From Persicaria tinctoria (lineage: Eukaryota; Streptophyta; Magnoliopsida; Caryophyllales; Polygonaceae), in contig JBANSL010000003.1 in assembly GCA_037127255.1 (NCBI GenBank), forward strand, positions 43,211,314 to 43,275,313: 64,000 nucleotides of DNA, written 5' to 3'. The notes beneath the pieces are model-generated. The model saw nothing but the letters and a program-made list of their open reading frames with translations. It made no database searches and was not told the origin of the DNA. Both the position numbers and the translations under genes were made by a program. Shown in pieces: positions 43,081 to 54,245 of this stretch; position 1 is the first letter of the stretch, and each line of letters starts with the position of its first letter.

Positions 43081-44166
43081 TCATTCAGACACCGTCAGTG
43101 CCCTCAGCAGCAAATCAAACTCTTGTGCACACCATCTAGGTAAGCGGGCACTACATACGAATAAGTTGAAGTCAAAGTATGTCCTCAACTCCTCATATGT
43201 CCGAGTGTGAATCTCCGCCGCGGGTATGTAGAACCACCAATTCAGTTCCATTGGTGGTATATCGAAGTAATGAGCCCAAGGGTCGACATAATCACCAACC
43301 TTCTCATCATTGCAGAGGATATCAGTTCTTTGCTCAGGAGCCACATGAATCAGCTCCGGACTTTGTTCCTTGATAGGCGAGCTCGGGACAATCTTATCGA
43401 ACGAAGGAGACAACAAATCAAATGGAATTTCATGTGTCGACTCATGACACTCCATGTACAGAAGTAATGTACTCTCCTCTTCATCACTAAAGAAATTGTC
43501 ATCATCTGCAAACATATCCTCCTCCGCCAAAACATTGTCATGCTCATAGCTCAAGGGTATGGGAGGTAGCGGAGTAGACTCAGATGAACTCAATGAGGGA
43601 GGAATAGGAAGCACGCAATAACCTTCATCTTCATGACTTTCTGAGCTTCGCTTAGGTGTGACAAACAGGTTCTTGCCACTCCCTAGGGTGTTCGTGGTGA
43701 GGCTCTCTATCAGGTTAACCACCGGTTGAGACGGTAGTTCACCTGCTTCACAAGTTGGTATCTCATTCCCCACTTGGACCATTCGAAGCGCTCGTTCATC
43801 TAGTTCAGCGATCTGCTGACACAATTGCTCATTCTCCACGTAAGAGACCTTGAATAGATCATCCGATGGTGCGTCAAAGTAATCCATTGGTTGAGGTTCC
43901 AGTGCAAATGACACTTCCTGCAAGGCCTGATGACCCATGTAGCAGATAAGATCCCAAATTCCCATCAAACCTAACCTTGCTAGACTTCCTCCGCTCATAT
44001 ATATAGCACGTGCCTTTGTCTCAGCAGTCATTCCATCTACAACGCAGACAACCATATCTCGCAAACTATCATGGAAACCCCGCACATTGCGGATGTCCAC
44101 ACACCTCTGCAACCTAGTGAGATGTAGGTGAAAATTTTCACCTTCGAACTGCGATAATCTCAACAT
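43081..44166 (-). CDS. E5 orphan protein, copy 1 (361 aa)
   Basis: The frame is open and begins MLRLSQFEGENFHLHLTRLQ, about 170 bp after the primer-binding site, in the position of gag. Residues 1-55 faintly recall the start of a gag capsid core (F-x-G-x-N-F-H-L-H-L, then a helix-rich stretch). The middle is acidic and Ser/Pro-rich (PLPPIPLSYEHDNVLAEEDM, DDDNFFSDEEES). The C-terminus is aromatic (DPWAHYFDIPPMELNWWFYI) and ends LLLRALTVSE. No zinc knuckle, protease or polymerase motif is present. Family unknown. It may package the element RNA; this is inference from position only. Confidence 0.75.
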   Translation of the reverse strand: MLRLSQFEGENFHLHLTRLQRCVDIRNVRGFHDSLRDMVVCVVDGMTAETKARAIYMSGGSLARLGLMGIWDLICYMGHQALQEVSFALEPQPMDYFDAPSDDLFKVSYVENEQLCQQIAELDERALRMVQVGNEIPTCEAGELPSQPVVNLIESLTTNTLGSGKNLFVTPKRSSESHEDEGYCVLPIPPSLSSSESTPLPPIPLSYEHDNVLAEEDMFADDDNFFSDEEESTLLLYMECHESTHEIPFDLLSPSFDKIVPSSPIKEQSPELIHVAPEQRTDILCNDEKVGDYVDPWAHYFDIPPMELNWWFYIPAAEIHTRTYEELRTYFDFNLFVCSARLPRWCAQEFDLLLRALTVSE

Positions 44167-44334
44167 GTTAAATTGTTAGTAGCATATGTGTTGTGAACCG
44201 TAAGATAGGTTCACAACAAAAGTTAGTAGCTAAATTAACACACAAGACAAACAATAGTAGCACGAGTGCGAACCATGCAAGAGGTTCGCACCCAAACAGG
44301 TAATAAGACAAACAAGAACAACGATTAACCGTTT

Positions 44335-44351
44335 CCCCGACAACGGCGCCA
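44335..44351 (-). other. E5 body 1 primer-binding site (tRNA-Asp, one mismatch)
   Basis: CCCCGACAACGGCGCCA differs at one base from the tRNA-Asp 3' end. It is four bases from LTR B. Confidence 0.85.
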
Positions 44352-44355
44352 AATT

Positions 44356-46108
44356 TGACAGGCCTATGGTCGTTATGCCAAATCAAAGTAAATTCCTAAG
44401 ATGCAAACTATAACAAGTATAGTAGGTAAGTTAGGGTCGAACCCACAGGGAAACAGAATCAATTGTAAGAGCAAGTATTATTACCCAAAAGTAACCGATT
44501 CAAGGGGTTGTTTTGGGTGTAAGCGATGGTAATGACAGAACAAGTTGCAATAAGAGGTTGTGAATATATGATGGAAAAGTATCACACCAGGTAATTATCC
44601 GCACAACAATTGAGATGGTTCATCATCGCATTCTATGAATCTCAAGTTCTAATGTCCAGTAATTGTTCTCAATTCAGATCGTGTAATAGCTTTTAGTCCT
44701 ACCAGTCCTAAAAGCACTTATCACCAAATTACAAGGGAAAACCTTCACCGAATAATAAAGCGATAGCATTCAAGCATGAATTATAATGAGATACAAGCAA
44801 TTCCAACAACCCGTTAAAATAGCTTGCAATCGAATCTCCTTCGCAATCTACCACAAGCAACCCGCGTATGGTGATTGTGTTTGCTACAATGAATCTACAA
44901 CCCCAAAACTGGAATTGGAAACCCTAGCAATATGACTAGTATCGATAAACCTAGGTGATCAATCCAGATTAACCAATAATAAGCAATCAAGCAATAAACT
45001 CAGGAGATCGAAACAATTAACAAAGGACAAACAAGAGTAGAATACTCACAACCAAATCAATTGAAGGCTTCAAAGAACCAAGTGTAACAAAGGAGAGTTA
45101 GTTCTCCATAGGGTTTGTGAGATGAACAAAAGGGAAAATACGTCTCTGGAAAATAACCTAATTCTCTCCTACTGCCTTCTCGGCCTATATAACCTTATAA
45201 AATCGGGTTTAACATCCCGTAAAAATATAATACTCCCTCCGTTCAACAAAACTTGACGTTTTACTATTCATGCATGCTTTTTTAGGAGCTAAAAACTATA
45301 TAAAATATTGACTTTTTAAATAATTTTTTTTAACAATTTCGTAGTTATTATTAATAAGTACAAACTTGTAAAAAAAGATTTTTAAAAAAATGAATATTTT
45401 ATATAGTTTTTATCATTCTAAAAAAGCGTGCGTGAATAGTAAACGACAAGTTTTGTTGAACAGAGGGAGTATTAAAACTAATAAGATAAGGAAAATTGGA
45501 TAAGAATCCGTCTTCAGGGACCGACGCGGGCGCGTCAGATGTCAGCGCGGGCGCGCCAGCCTTCGACTTGCTTCTTCTGTCTGGTGAATCGACGCGGCCA
45601 CTTCCTCCTAGCAGCGTGGTTGCGTCGGGTAGCAGCGCGGGCGCGTCGAGTGCAGCGCGGGCCCTGCATTGGTTTTTGCCTACAATTCCGTCTCGAATTA
45701 GCTTTCGACGTCAACATGAAAGTTGTAGCTCTCTGAAAGAGCTTTCCAACGCATGGTCATAATAGTCGATCGGACAACGGAGGCCTCCAGAAAGTGCAAA
45801 ACAAGTTCAGCATGTCTGGCGACAATTTCTGCAGACTTGTTCTTCGTTTAGGTTCGCTTCTTCTTCTCAGGACCTCTTGAGATCTTCATGTAAGCTTCTT
45901 CGATCAACTAGACATTCTCATCAAATGCGTTATCAACTCATGTCTTCTCCTCGGATCTACCATTACCTGAAATAATCAATAAAAGCGTGTAGATTCCGAC
46001 TCCGACAACATAGAGAACTAATATGCAAATCATGCTTAATCCATCAATGAAATGCGTCTTAACTAAGCTAAATGCAACCTATTATGCCTACCTAAATGCA
46101 TGCTATCA
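44356..46108 (-). repeat. E5 LTR B, middle (1753 bp, carries a MITE)
   Basis: Its length is exactly LTR A plus 239 bp, which is the 237 bp MITE and its TA duplication. It serves as the 5' LTR of body 1 and the 3' LTR of body 2. Confidence 0.94.
45233..45469. mobile_element. Stowaway-type MITE (237 bp) in LTR B
   Basis: Ends CTCCCTCCGTTCAACAAAAC and its imperfect inverse, with TA at 45231-45232 and 45470-45471. LTRs A and C have the unfilled sequence ATATAATATTAAAAC, so both borders and the duplication are proved by comparison. Same length as the MITE at 11714-11950 but a different sequence. Confidence 0.96.
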
Positions 46109-46146
46109 AACTCCCCCACACTTAACCTTTGCTTGTCCTCAAGCAA
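46109..46146 (-). other. E5 body 2, 3' hairpin/purine module
   Basis: Identical to body 1: stem at 46146-46129 followed by the purine run. Confidence 0.78.
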
Positions 46147-47300
46147 TGATAGAATGAACATGAATCAACGCATCCCACGGGAAATCCCTTCAAGTTTCAA
46201 CCTCATCAAAAAGCAACATCATAGCAGGTGAAAACATAAACCAAGCAAACAAACGTCATAGCATGTATTCCAGTGATCAAAGCTTAGAAGTAGACATTAT
46301 CCAACCTCACTAGAATTGTGTTTTCCACTCATGTGTTTTGGCTTTAAGATACAACTCTCAACTCAAACCATTCATGCACTAAACTCATAGACATTGACCA
46401 CCATATCACCAATTCTCTACCGAAATTTCATTACTTGCGGGACACAATAAAGAAAATAAAATGCAACAATTGTTTTTCTTTTCTTTTTTTTTTCTTTTTC
46501 TTGTCTTGGTACTTTCCTTACACGAAGCGCAAACATGGGTGTCATGAATGACCCCGGTCTATCAACACCTCAACTATTAATATGAAGTCCACTTGAACAC
46601 CTTTTGACGCAAGTTGCAAACATGGGTGTCATGAATGAACCTGGTTACTCAATGGTCAAGCTTCTTTCCTAGTGGATAGTTTTCAACACCTTTTTGCGCG
46701 AATCATACCCATGGGTGTCATGCATAGATCCGGTTACTAAGTGCATTAACCATTGCCACCTTCTTCACTAAATATTCATAAAATTAAATAAAAAGACTCA
46801 AAATATAAACATAAACTCTGCAAGCAACAAACATGTGCATCGGTCTTTAAAAATAGATACTGCAGTCAATACCAAGAGGTAGCAACACTAGGCGAGTAAT
46901 TCACACAATTGAGCAAAAGAATTCAAATAAGGCCAAACATTCTCACATAGTCATGTTTTTAGGACTTCAATCATACTTTAGCTCAATCATACATGCTCAA
47001 TTACATTCGCTAGCTCATGTTCCACAAAAATCAAATATAGATAGTAATCAAAACATCCAGAACTCCATGGGATTTTTATGAATCATGCTTGAAATTTAAA
47101 ATAGAGGACAAACTAAGCCAGATGGGTATTTGAATAACACATATGTATGCGATGCGTGCTCTATTTTTGGAATTTTGAATTTTGAATTTTTTTTTTTTAA
47201 ATACGAAAATAAACAAAATTTAATAAAAATGATTACAGAAATTAAACATGATGCATAAATTTAAATATGATCTCCTATATGCACTATATATAGAGAATTC
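46147..47300 (-). other. E5 body 2, 3' non-coding region
   Basis: Near-identical to 41747-42895, with a short TTTTGAA gain near 47180. No gene. Confidence 0.6.
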
Positions 47301-47340
47301 CTCTCCCCCACACTTAAAGTTTTCATTGTCCTCAATGAAA
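47301..47340 (-). other. E5 body 2, internal hairpin/purine module
   Basis: Stem TTTCATTG-AGGA-CAATGAAA at 47340-47321, then CTTTAAGTGTGGGGGAGAGG. Confidence 0.7.
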
Positions 47341-47487
47341 CAATAAAGACAACAAAAATAGATCAAATATAATCAGGGTGAAGGAAAAGAAAAAGGAAAA
47401 AGAAAGAAAAACTTACCTCGGGTTGCCTCCCAAGCAGCGCCTTTGTTTCATGTCGCTGGCTCGACATTTTAGTTGTCCATTTAAGAC

Positions 47488-48573
47488 TCATTCAGACACC
47501 GTCAGTGCCCTCAGCAGCAAATCAAACTCTTGTGCACACCATCTAGGTAAGCGGGCACTACATACGAATAAGTTGAAGTCAAAGTATGTCCTCAACTCCT
47601 CATATTTCCGAGTGTGAATCTCCGCCGCGGGTATGTAGAACCACCAATTCAGTTCCATTGGTGGTATATCGAAGTAATGAGCCCAAGGGTCGACATAATC
47701 ACCAACCTTCTCATCATTGCAGAGGATATCAGTTCTTTGCTCAGGAGCCACATGAATCAGCTCCGGACTTTGTTCCTTGATAGGCGAGCTCGGGACAATC
47801 TTATCGAACGAAGGAGACAACAAATCAAATGGAATCTCATGTGTCGACTCATGACACTCCATGTACAGAAGCACTGTACTCTCCTCTTCATCACTAAAGA
47901 AATTGTCATCATCTACAAACATATCCTCCTCCGCCAAAACATTGTCATGCTCATAGCTCAAGGGTATGGGAGGTAGCGGAGTAGACTCAGATGAACTCAA
48001 TGAGGGAGGAATAGGAAGCACGCAATAACCTTCATCTTCATGACTTTCTGAGCTTCCCTTAGGTGTGACAAACAGGTCCTTGCCACTCCCTAGGGTGTTC
48101 GTGGTGAGGCTCTCTATCAGGTTAACCACCGGTTGAGACGGTAGTTCACCTGCTTCACAAGTTGGTATCTCATTCCCCACTTGGACCATTCGAAGCACTC
48201 GTTCATCTAGTTCAGCGATCTGCTGACACAATTGCTCATTCTCCACGTAAGAGACCTTGAATAGATCATCCGATGGTGCGTCAAAGTAATCCATTGGTTG
48301 AGGTTCCAGTGCAAATGACACTTCCTGCAAGGCCTGATGACCCATGTAGCAGATAAGATCCCAAATTCCCATCAAACCTAACCTTGCTAGACTTCCTCCG
48401 CTCATATATATAGCACGTGCCTTTGTCTCAACAGTCATTCCATCTACAACGCAGACAACCATATCTCGCAAACTATCATGGAAACCCCGCACATTGCGGA
48501 TGTCCACACACCTCTGCAACCTAGTGAGATATAGGTGAAAATTTTCACCTTCGAACTGCGATAATCTCAACAT
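47488..48573 (-). CDS. E5 orphan protein, copy 2 (361 aa)
   Basis: Same length as copy 1 with eight residue changes (for example LHLTR to LYLTR, MTAET to MTVET, KNLF to KDLF) and no stop or frameshift in either. Both copies staying open suggests that the protein mattered until recently. Function unknown; see copy 1 for layout. Confidence 0.75.
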   Translation of the reverse strand: MLRLSQFEGENFHLYLTRLQRCVDIRNVRGFHDSLRDMVVCVVDGMTVETKARAIYMSGGSLARLGLMGIWDLICYMGHQALQEVSFALEPQPMDYFDAPSDDLFKVSYVENEQLCQQIAELDERVLRMVQVGNEIPTCEAGELPSQPVVNLIESLTTNTLGSGKDLFVTPKGSSESHEDEGYCVLPIPPSLSSSESTPLPPIPLSYEHDNVLAEEDMFVDDDNFFSDEEESTVLLYMECHESTHEIPFDLLSPSFDKIVPSSPIKEQSPELIHVAPEQRTDILCNDEKVGDYVDPWAHYFDIPPMELNWWFYIPAAEIHTRKYEELRTYFDFNLFVCSARLPRWCAQEFDLLLRALTVSE

Positions 48574-48741
48574 GTTAAACTGTTAGTAGCATATGTGTTG
48601 TGAACCGTAAGATAGGTTCACAACAAAAGTTAGTAGCTAAATTAACACACAAGACAAACAATAGTAGCACGAGTGCGAACCATGCAAGAGGTTCGCACCC
48701 AAACAGGTAATAAGACAAACAAGAACAACGATTAACCGTTT

Positions 48742-48758
48742 CCCCGGCAACGGCACCA
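48742..48758 (-). other. E5 body 2 primer-binding site (tRNA-Asp, one mismatch)
   Basis: CCCCGGCAACGGCACCA; the mismatch is at a different base from that in body 1. Confidence 0.85.
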
Positions 48759-48762
48759 AATT

Positions 48763-50297
48763 TGACAGGCCTAAGGTCGTTATGCCAAATCAAAGTAAAT
48801 TCCTAAGATGCAAACTATAACAAGTATAGTAGGTAAGTTAGGGTCGAACCCACAGGGAAACAGAATCAATTGTAAGAGAAAGTATTATTACCCAAAAGTA
48901 ACCGATTCAAGGGGGAGTTTTGTGTGTAAGCGATGGTAATGACAGAACAAGTTGCAATAAGAGGTTGTGAATATATGATGGAAAAGTATCACACCAGGTA
49001 ATTATCCGCACAACAATTGAGATGGTTCATCATCGCATTCTATGAATCTCAAGTTCTAATGTCCAGTAATTGTTCTCAATTCAGATCGTGTAATAGCTTT
49101 TAGTCCTACCAGTCCTAAAAGCACTTATCACCAAATTACAAGGGAAAACCTTCACCGAATAATAAAGCGATAGCATTCAAGCATGAATTATAATGAGATA
49201 CAAGCAATTCCAACAACCCGTTAAAATAGCTTGCAATCGAATCTCCTTCACAATCTACCACAAGCAACCCGCGTATGGTGATTGTGTTTGCTACAATGAA
49301 TCTACAACCCCAAACCTGGAATTGGAAACCCTAGCAATATGACTAGTATCGATAAACCTAGGTGATCAATCCAGATTAACCAATAATAAGCAATCAAGCA
49401 ATAAACTCAAGAGATCGAAACAATTAACAAAGGACAAACAAGAGTAGAATACTCACAACCAAATCAATTGAAGGCTTCAATGAACCAAGTGTAACAAAGG
49501 AGAGTTAGTTCTCCATAGGGTTTGTGAGATGAACAAAAGGGAAAATACGTCTCTGGAAAATAACCTAATTCTCTCCTACTGCCTTCTCGGCCTATATAAC
49601 CTTATAAAATCGGGTTTAACATCCCGTAAAAATATAATATTAAAACTAATAAGATAAGGAAAATTGGATAAGAATCCGTCTTCAGGGACCGACGCGGGCG
49701 CGTCAGATGTCAGCGCGGGCGCGCCAGCCTTCGACTTGCTTCTTCTGTCTGGTGAATCGACGCGGCCACTTCCTCCTAGCAGCGTGGTTGCGTCGGGTAG
49801 CAGCGCGGGCGCGTCGAGTGCAGCGCGGGCGCGCCGGATAGCAGCGCGGGCCCTGCATTGGTTTTTGCCGAAAATTCCGTCTCGAATTTGCTTTCGACGT
49901 CAACATGAAAGTTGTAGCTCTCTTAAAGAGCTTTCCAACGCATGGTCATAATAGTCGGTCGGACATACGAGGCCTCCAGAAAGTGCAAAACAAGTTCAGC
50001 ATGTCTGGCGACAATTTCTGCAGACTTGTTCTTCGTTTAGGTTCGCTTCTTCTTCTCAGGACCTCTTGAGATCTTCATGTAAGCTTCTTCGATCAACTAG
50101 ACATTCTCATAAAATGCGTTATCAACTCATGTCTTCTCCTCGGATCTACCATTACCTTAAATAATCAATAAAAGCGTGTAGATTCCGACTCCGACAACAT
50201 AGAGAACTAATATGCAAATCATGCTTAATCCATCCATGAAATGCGTCTTAACTAAGCTAAATGCAACCTATTATGCCTACCTAAATGCATGCTATCA
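48763..50297 (-). repeat. E5 LTR C (1535 bp)
   Basis: It is LTR A plus one extra 21 bp GC-rich unit (near 49830-49850, GCGCCGGATAGCAGCGCGGG). As the rightmost LTR it is the 5' LTR of body 2. Confidence 0.93.
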
Positions 50298-52499
50298 CTT
50301 AGCCCACAAGGTCTTCCAGAAGTAGCTAAGGAACTTAGAGTCCGTATCAGAAATAATAGATTTAGGCACCCCATGTAGCTTCACAATATGATCAAAGAAT
50401 AAGGTAGCAACATTAGACGCATCATCAGTTCTAGAGCAAGCTATGAAATGGGCCATCTTAGAAAACCGATCTACCACAACAAATACAAGATCATGGCCTT
50501 TCCTAGTTTTAGGCAAGCCTAGCACAAAATCCATAGAAATGTCCTCCCATGGGGCACTAGCTAGAGGTAGGGGAAGGTACAGACCATTCGGGTTCGATCT
50601 AGACTTAGCTTTAGCACAAGTAACACAACTAGCACAACATTTCTCAACGTCAGATCGCATCCTAGGCCAGTAAAAATGATCCTTCAAAACTCCTAAGGTC
50701 TTAGCAACCCCAAAATGCCCCATCAATCCACCTCCATGTGCCTCTAAAACCAACAATGATCGAACCGAACAACGAGGCACACAAAGGCGGGAGGCCTTAA
50801 ATAAGTAACCATCCTGCAGAAAATAACTATCAACACTAGAGGAACCAGCAGATTGCACACATTGACAGAATATATCCCCAAAATCAGCATCAGCAGAGTA
50901 GAGATCAAGTAGCATAGAAAAGCCAAGAACACGAGCTTCAAGAGTAGAGAGAAGAGAATACCTACGAGAGAGGGCATCAACGACAATGTTGTCCTTCCCT
51001 TTCTTGTACTTGACCACGTAAGGAAAAGCCTCGATGAACTCAATCCACTTAGCATAGCGAGCGCTAAGGGTGGTTTGTCTCCGGAGATACTTCAAGGCCT
51101 CATGGTCAGTATGTATCACGAACTCACGGGGCAACAAGTAATGAGCCCAAGTCTGTAAAACACGAACCAAGGCATACAACTCCTTGTCGTAGGTAGTGTT
51201 AGAGTAATTCTCTGTAGCTCCTCCTAGCTTCTTGCTAAAGTAAGCGATAGGTCGACCTTCCTGCATCAAAGCACCACCAATACCAACCCCAGATGCATCA
51301 CACTCAATCTCAAAAGTCTTTGAGAAATCAGGAAGTGCAAGTAACGGAGCATTCGTCAATCGCTCCCGAAGTGTAGCAAAAGCCTCTTCTTGCGCTGGAC
51401 CCCATTTGAATGACATCCCTTTCTTTGTTAGTTCTGTAAGAGGGGCAGCAATGCTGCTGAAGTCCCTGACGAACCTACGATAAAATCCTGCTAAGCCTAG
51501 AAAGCTCCATATCTGAGTAACGGATGTTGGTTGAGGCCACTCTCGAATAGCTCGAATCTTCTCTGTATCCACCTGCAAGCCATCTTTACCTATAACAAAA
51601 CCAAGAAAGACGACAGTATCAGAGCAAAACTAACACTTCTTCAAGTTAGCAAACAAGTGCTCCTTCCTAAGAACTAGAAAAACAACGCGCAAGTGTTCAG
51701 CATGCTCTTCTAAGGACTTGTTGTAAACAAGGATATCATCAAAGTATATGACAACAAATCGACCTAAGAATGCACGCAAAACATGGTTCATCAGGCGCAT
51801 AAAAGTACTAGGAGCATTAGTTAGCCCGAAGGGCATGACCAACCACTCGTAAAGACCATATTTGGTCTTAAAAGCGGTTTTCCACTCGTCACCTTCCTTC
51901 ATCCTAATCTGATGGCACCCGCTCCTCAAATCAATCTTAGAAAACAAGCAAGCACCATGCAACTCATCTAACATGTCATCTAAGCGAGGAATGGGATGAC
52001 GGTACTTAACTGTAATCTGGTTGATGGCTCGACAATTAACACACATGCGCCAGGTCCCATCCTTCTTTGGTACCAACAAAACTGGGACGGCACAGGGACT
52101 CAGACTCTCCCTAATATACCCCTTGGTAAGCAAATCCTCTACCTGTGACTGCAACTCTTTGGTCACCGTGGGGTTAGTCCTGTAAGCTGGCCGGTTAGGA
52201 CTAACAGCACCCGGCACAAAGTCAATCTGAAGCTCTATGCCCCTAAGAGGAGGCAATCCAGATGGCATCTCTTCTGGTAGCATATCATGAAACTCCTCGA
52301 GTACACCTGAAATGACAGAAGGCAACTCAACAACAGTAGTAGCCGATGAACTAGAACTAACATGTAAGTTATAACTAGTAGAAGTACAGACAAGCATAAA
52401 ACAAACATCACCCCCCTGAATAGCATGTCGGACATCTTGAACCCGAGCGACCAGCAAGCTCTAGGGTTCCTTGGGCAATCCTTGGTCCAACTTCTGCTT
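50298..52499 (-). pseudogene. E3 reverse transcriptase, RNase H and integrase N-terminal half
   Basis: [39 protein letters not shown] and the catalytic YFDDIL. RNase [30 protein letters not shown] and [10 protein letters not shown]. Integrase: [20 protein letters not shown] with CCASCVTC (HHCC zinc site), then [11 protein letters not shown] and IISDTDSKF with the first two catalytic Asp. The frame ends at FWKTLWAK where E5 is inserted. In-frame stops TAG at 52463-52461 and 51632-51630 lie on an otherwise unshifted frame. The copy is decayed but recognisable over its full length. Confidence 0.9.
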
Positions 52500-53318
52500 T
52501 TAAGCATCCTTTCCGATCTTCTCGTGAGATTGGCGACGCTGTTCCCTAGCAATAAAATCAGTGACAACCTCTTGATGGGTTAGAGGTAGAAGCCTTACCC
52601 GCTTGCCTCCAAAGGCGAAGAAATACTCGTTGATGTAGCCGTCATGCATCACACGTCGATCATACTGCCATGGCCTACCGAGAAGTAAATGGCAAGCGGT
52701 GATAGGTAGTATATCACATAAGATAGTATCGGCATAAGGTCCAATGGAAAAGGACACCTCAGCTTGGTCCTTCACCTTCAACGGTGATCCTGAGTAGAGC
52801 CATTGCAGAGTATAGGGTCTCGGGTGTACCTGAGTGGTTAGAGAGAAATGATCCACGACTTCCTGGCTAATAATATTACAGCAGGAGCCACCATCAATAA
52901 TAACAGTGCAAATCTTACCTCCGATGGTACAACGGGTGTTGAACAAGTTCTCCCGCTGAGAGGTGTCAAGCTCATGCTTCTCACTGGCGCTCAAAGTCCT
53001 CTTAACCACGAAGTTCTCACCAACTGGTGCTCTGGAAACAAGCTCCTCATCCTCATCCACAACTGGCAGCTCACAAGGGTCATCGAGGCCTTCCACCTCA
53101 CTCACCACTTCTCCGAACGAGTTAAGGAGAACCTTTCGTGGGTTGGGGCATTCTCTAGCATAATGCCCAATCTCATAGCACTTGTAACACTTGACCTCTC
53201 GAGGCCTGCTGGACTCTGGTCTAAAAGGTGGAGGTGTGGGGTTAGGGATGACAGGACTAGGGCTTGGGTTAGCTGGAGGTATAACGGTGGAGGGGGAAGT
53301 AGGACTAGGGTTAGGAGG
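52500..53318 (-). pseudogene. E3 zinc knuckle and protease
   Basis: The knuckle reads CYKCYEIGHYARECPNP (C-x2-C-x4-H-x4-C intact). The retropepsin site is IIDGGSCCNIIS (DGGS replaces the usual DSGA, as in CRM elements), and LLGRPWQYDRRVMHDGYINE follows. The piece ends at TAA 52502-52500, where the sequence otherwise continues in the same frame into RT. Confidence 0.85.
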
Positions 53319-54245
53319 TTAGGGACGGTATCTCCGAGGTGGTTCTGAAGGAGATTCAGTTCCCGTCCAACGCCTTGTTGAGGACCCTGCAGACCTTCTT
53401 TTGAGGAAGTTTTCATAAACATGTGTGGCATGATGAAGAGCACCAATCACATGGGTGTGTCACAGTTGCAACACAATCTCAGCCACATCAGAGTTCAGAC
53501 CTGCAAGAAACTTAGCTAGAATATAAGAGTCCTCATACCTTGTGCCCGATCGCTGCAAACGGGCGTGTAGATCCTTATAGTAATCGTCTGGGGATCGAGG
53601 ACCCTGTTTCAGTTTCTCTATCCTCAGCAACAGTTGTTGCCCATGATCCGCCGGAATAAAGCGAGCTCGCATCAGACGTGTCAACTCTCCCCAAGTCGTC
53701 ACTGGTGGAGCTTGAGTGTAGGCCCGATCTGCTAGTGCTCCTTGCCACCAAGAGAGGGCATAATCAGTAAAGTGGATGACAACGAGTTCCACTTGCTCCT
53801 CCTCTGGATATCGATGGAAACGGAAGACCTGTTCAACTTTGACCTCCCAATCCTGATACGCCTCTGGCCCTACAACACCAGTAAAAATAGGAATGCTTAC
53901 CTTGACCCCATGGGTCCGACGTTGACGACCATCCTCTTGGCGACGCCTAGCATGGCGGCCCTCTCTAGCTTGAGTCCGCTCTGAAAATATGGATCCATCT
54001 GATCTCTCATCATCTGACCGTGGATTGTTGCGATTATGGCGATGTCCGTTCTTGTGTCCTCTTCCGCCATCTTGGTTCCTTTGGCCGTCATGGCTACCAT
54101 GATCACTCGGTGCATCTCTCTGGGCTGGCGGTAATCGTTGTAGTATCTCTGCAATGCTTAGCTCCATTCTGTCCATACGACGAGTTAGCTCTTGGACAGC
54201 TGGGTCAACTCTGCCTCCTTCCCTGTTCACCGAATGTTGTGACAT
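53319..54245 (-). pseudogene. E3 gag
   Basis: The first ATG is at 54245 (MSQHSVNREGG). A charged His/Asn/Arg-rich segment precedes the capsid core, with VVGPEAYQDWEVKVEQVFRF, HFTDYALSWWQGALADRAYT and LIRIEKLKQG-type sequence, then ILAKFLAGLNSDVAEIV. This fits CRM gag. Nonsense codons TGA (53462-53460) and TAA (53321-53319) interrupt the frame without shifting it. Confidence 0.85.

Larger units (their letters stand above)
40195..50297 (-). mobile_element. E5: tandem retrotransposon array, three LTRs and two bodies
   Basis: The plus-strand order is LTR 40195-41708, body, LTR 44356-46108, body, LTR 48763-50297. Only the outer ends carry the target duplication CTTAG (40190-40194 and 50298-50302), so this is one insertion expanded afterwards, probably by unequal recombination between LTRs. 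Each body has a tRNA-Asp primer-binding site, one open frame and two hairpin/purine modules. No protease or polymerase is encoded. The insertion splits the E3 integrase between its second and third catalytic residues. Confidence 0.94.

Noticed and set aside
40195..50297. Two separate E5 insertions side by side
   Set aside because: Only the outer ends have the CTTAG duplication and the middle LTR is shared, so one expanded insertion is simpler.
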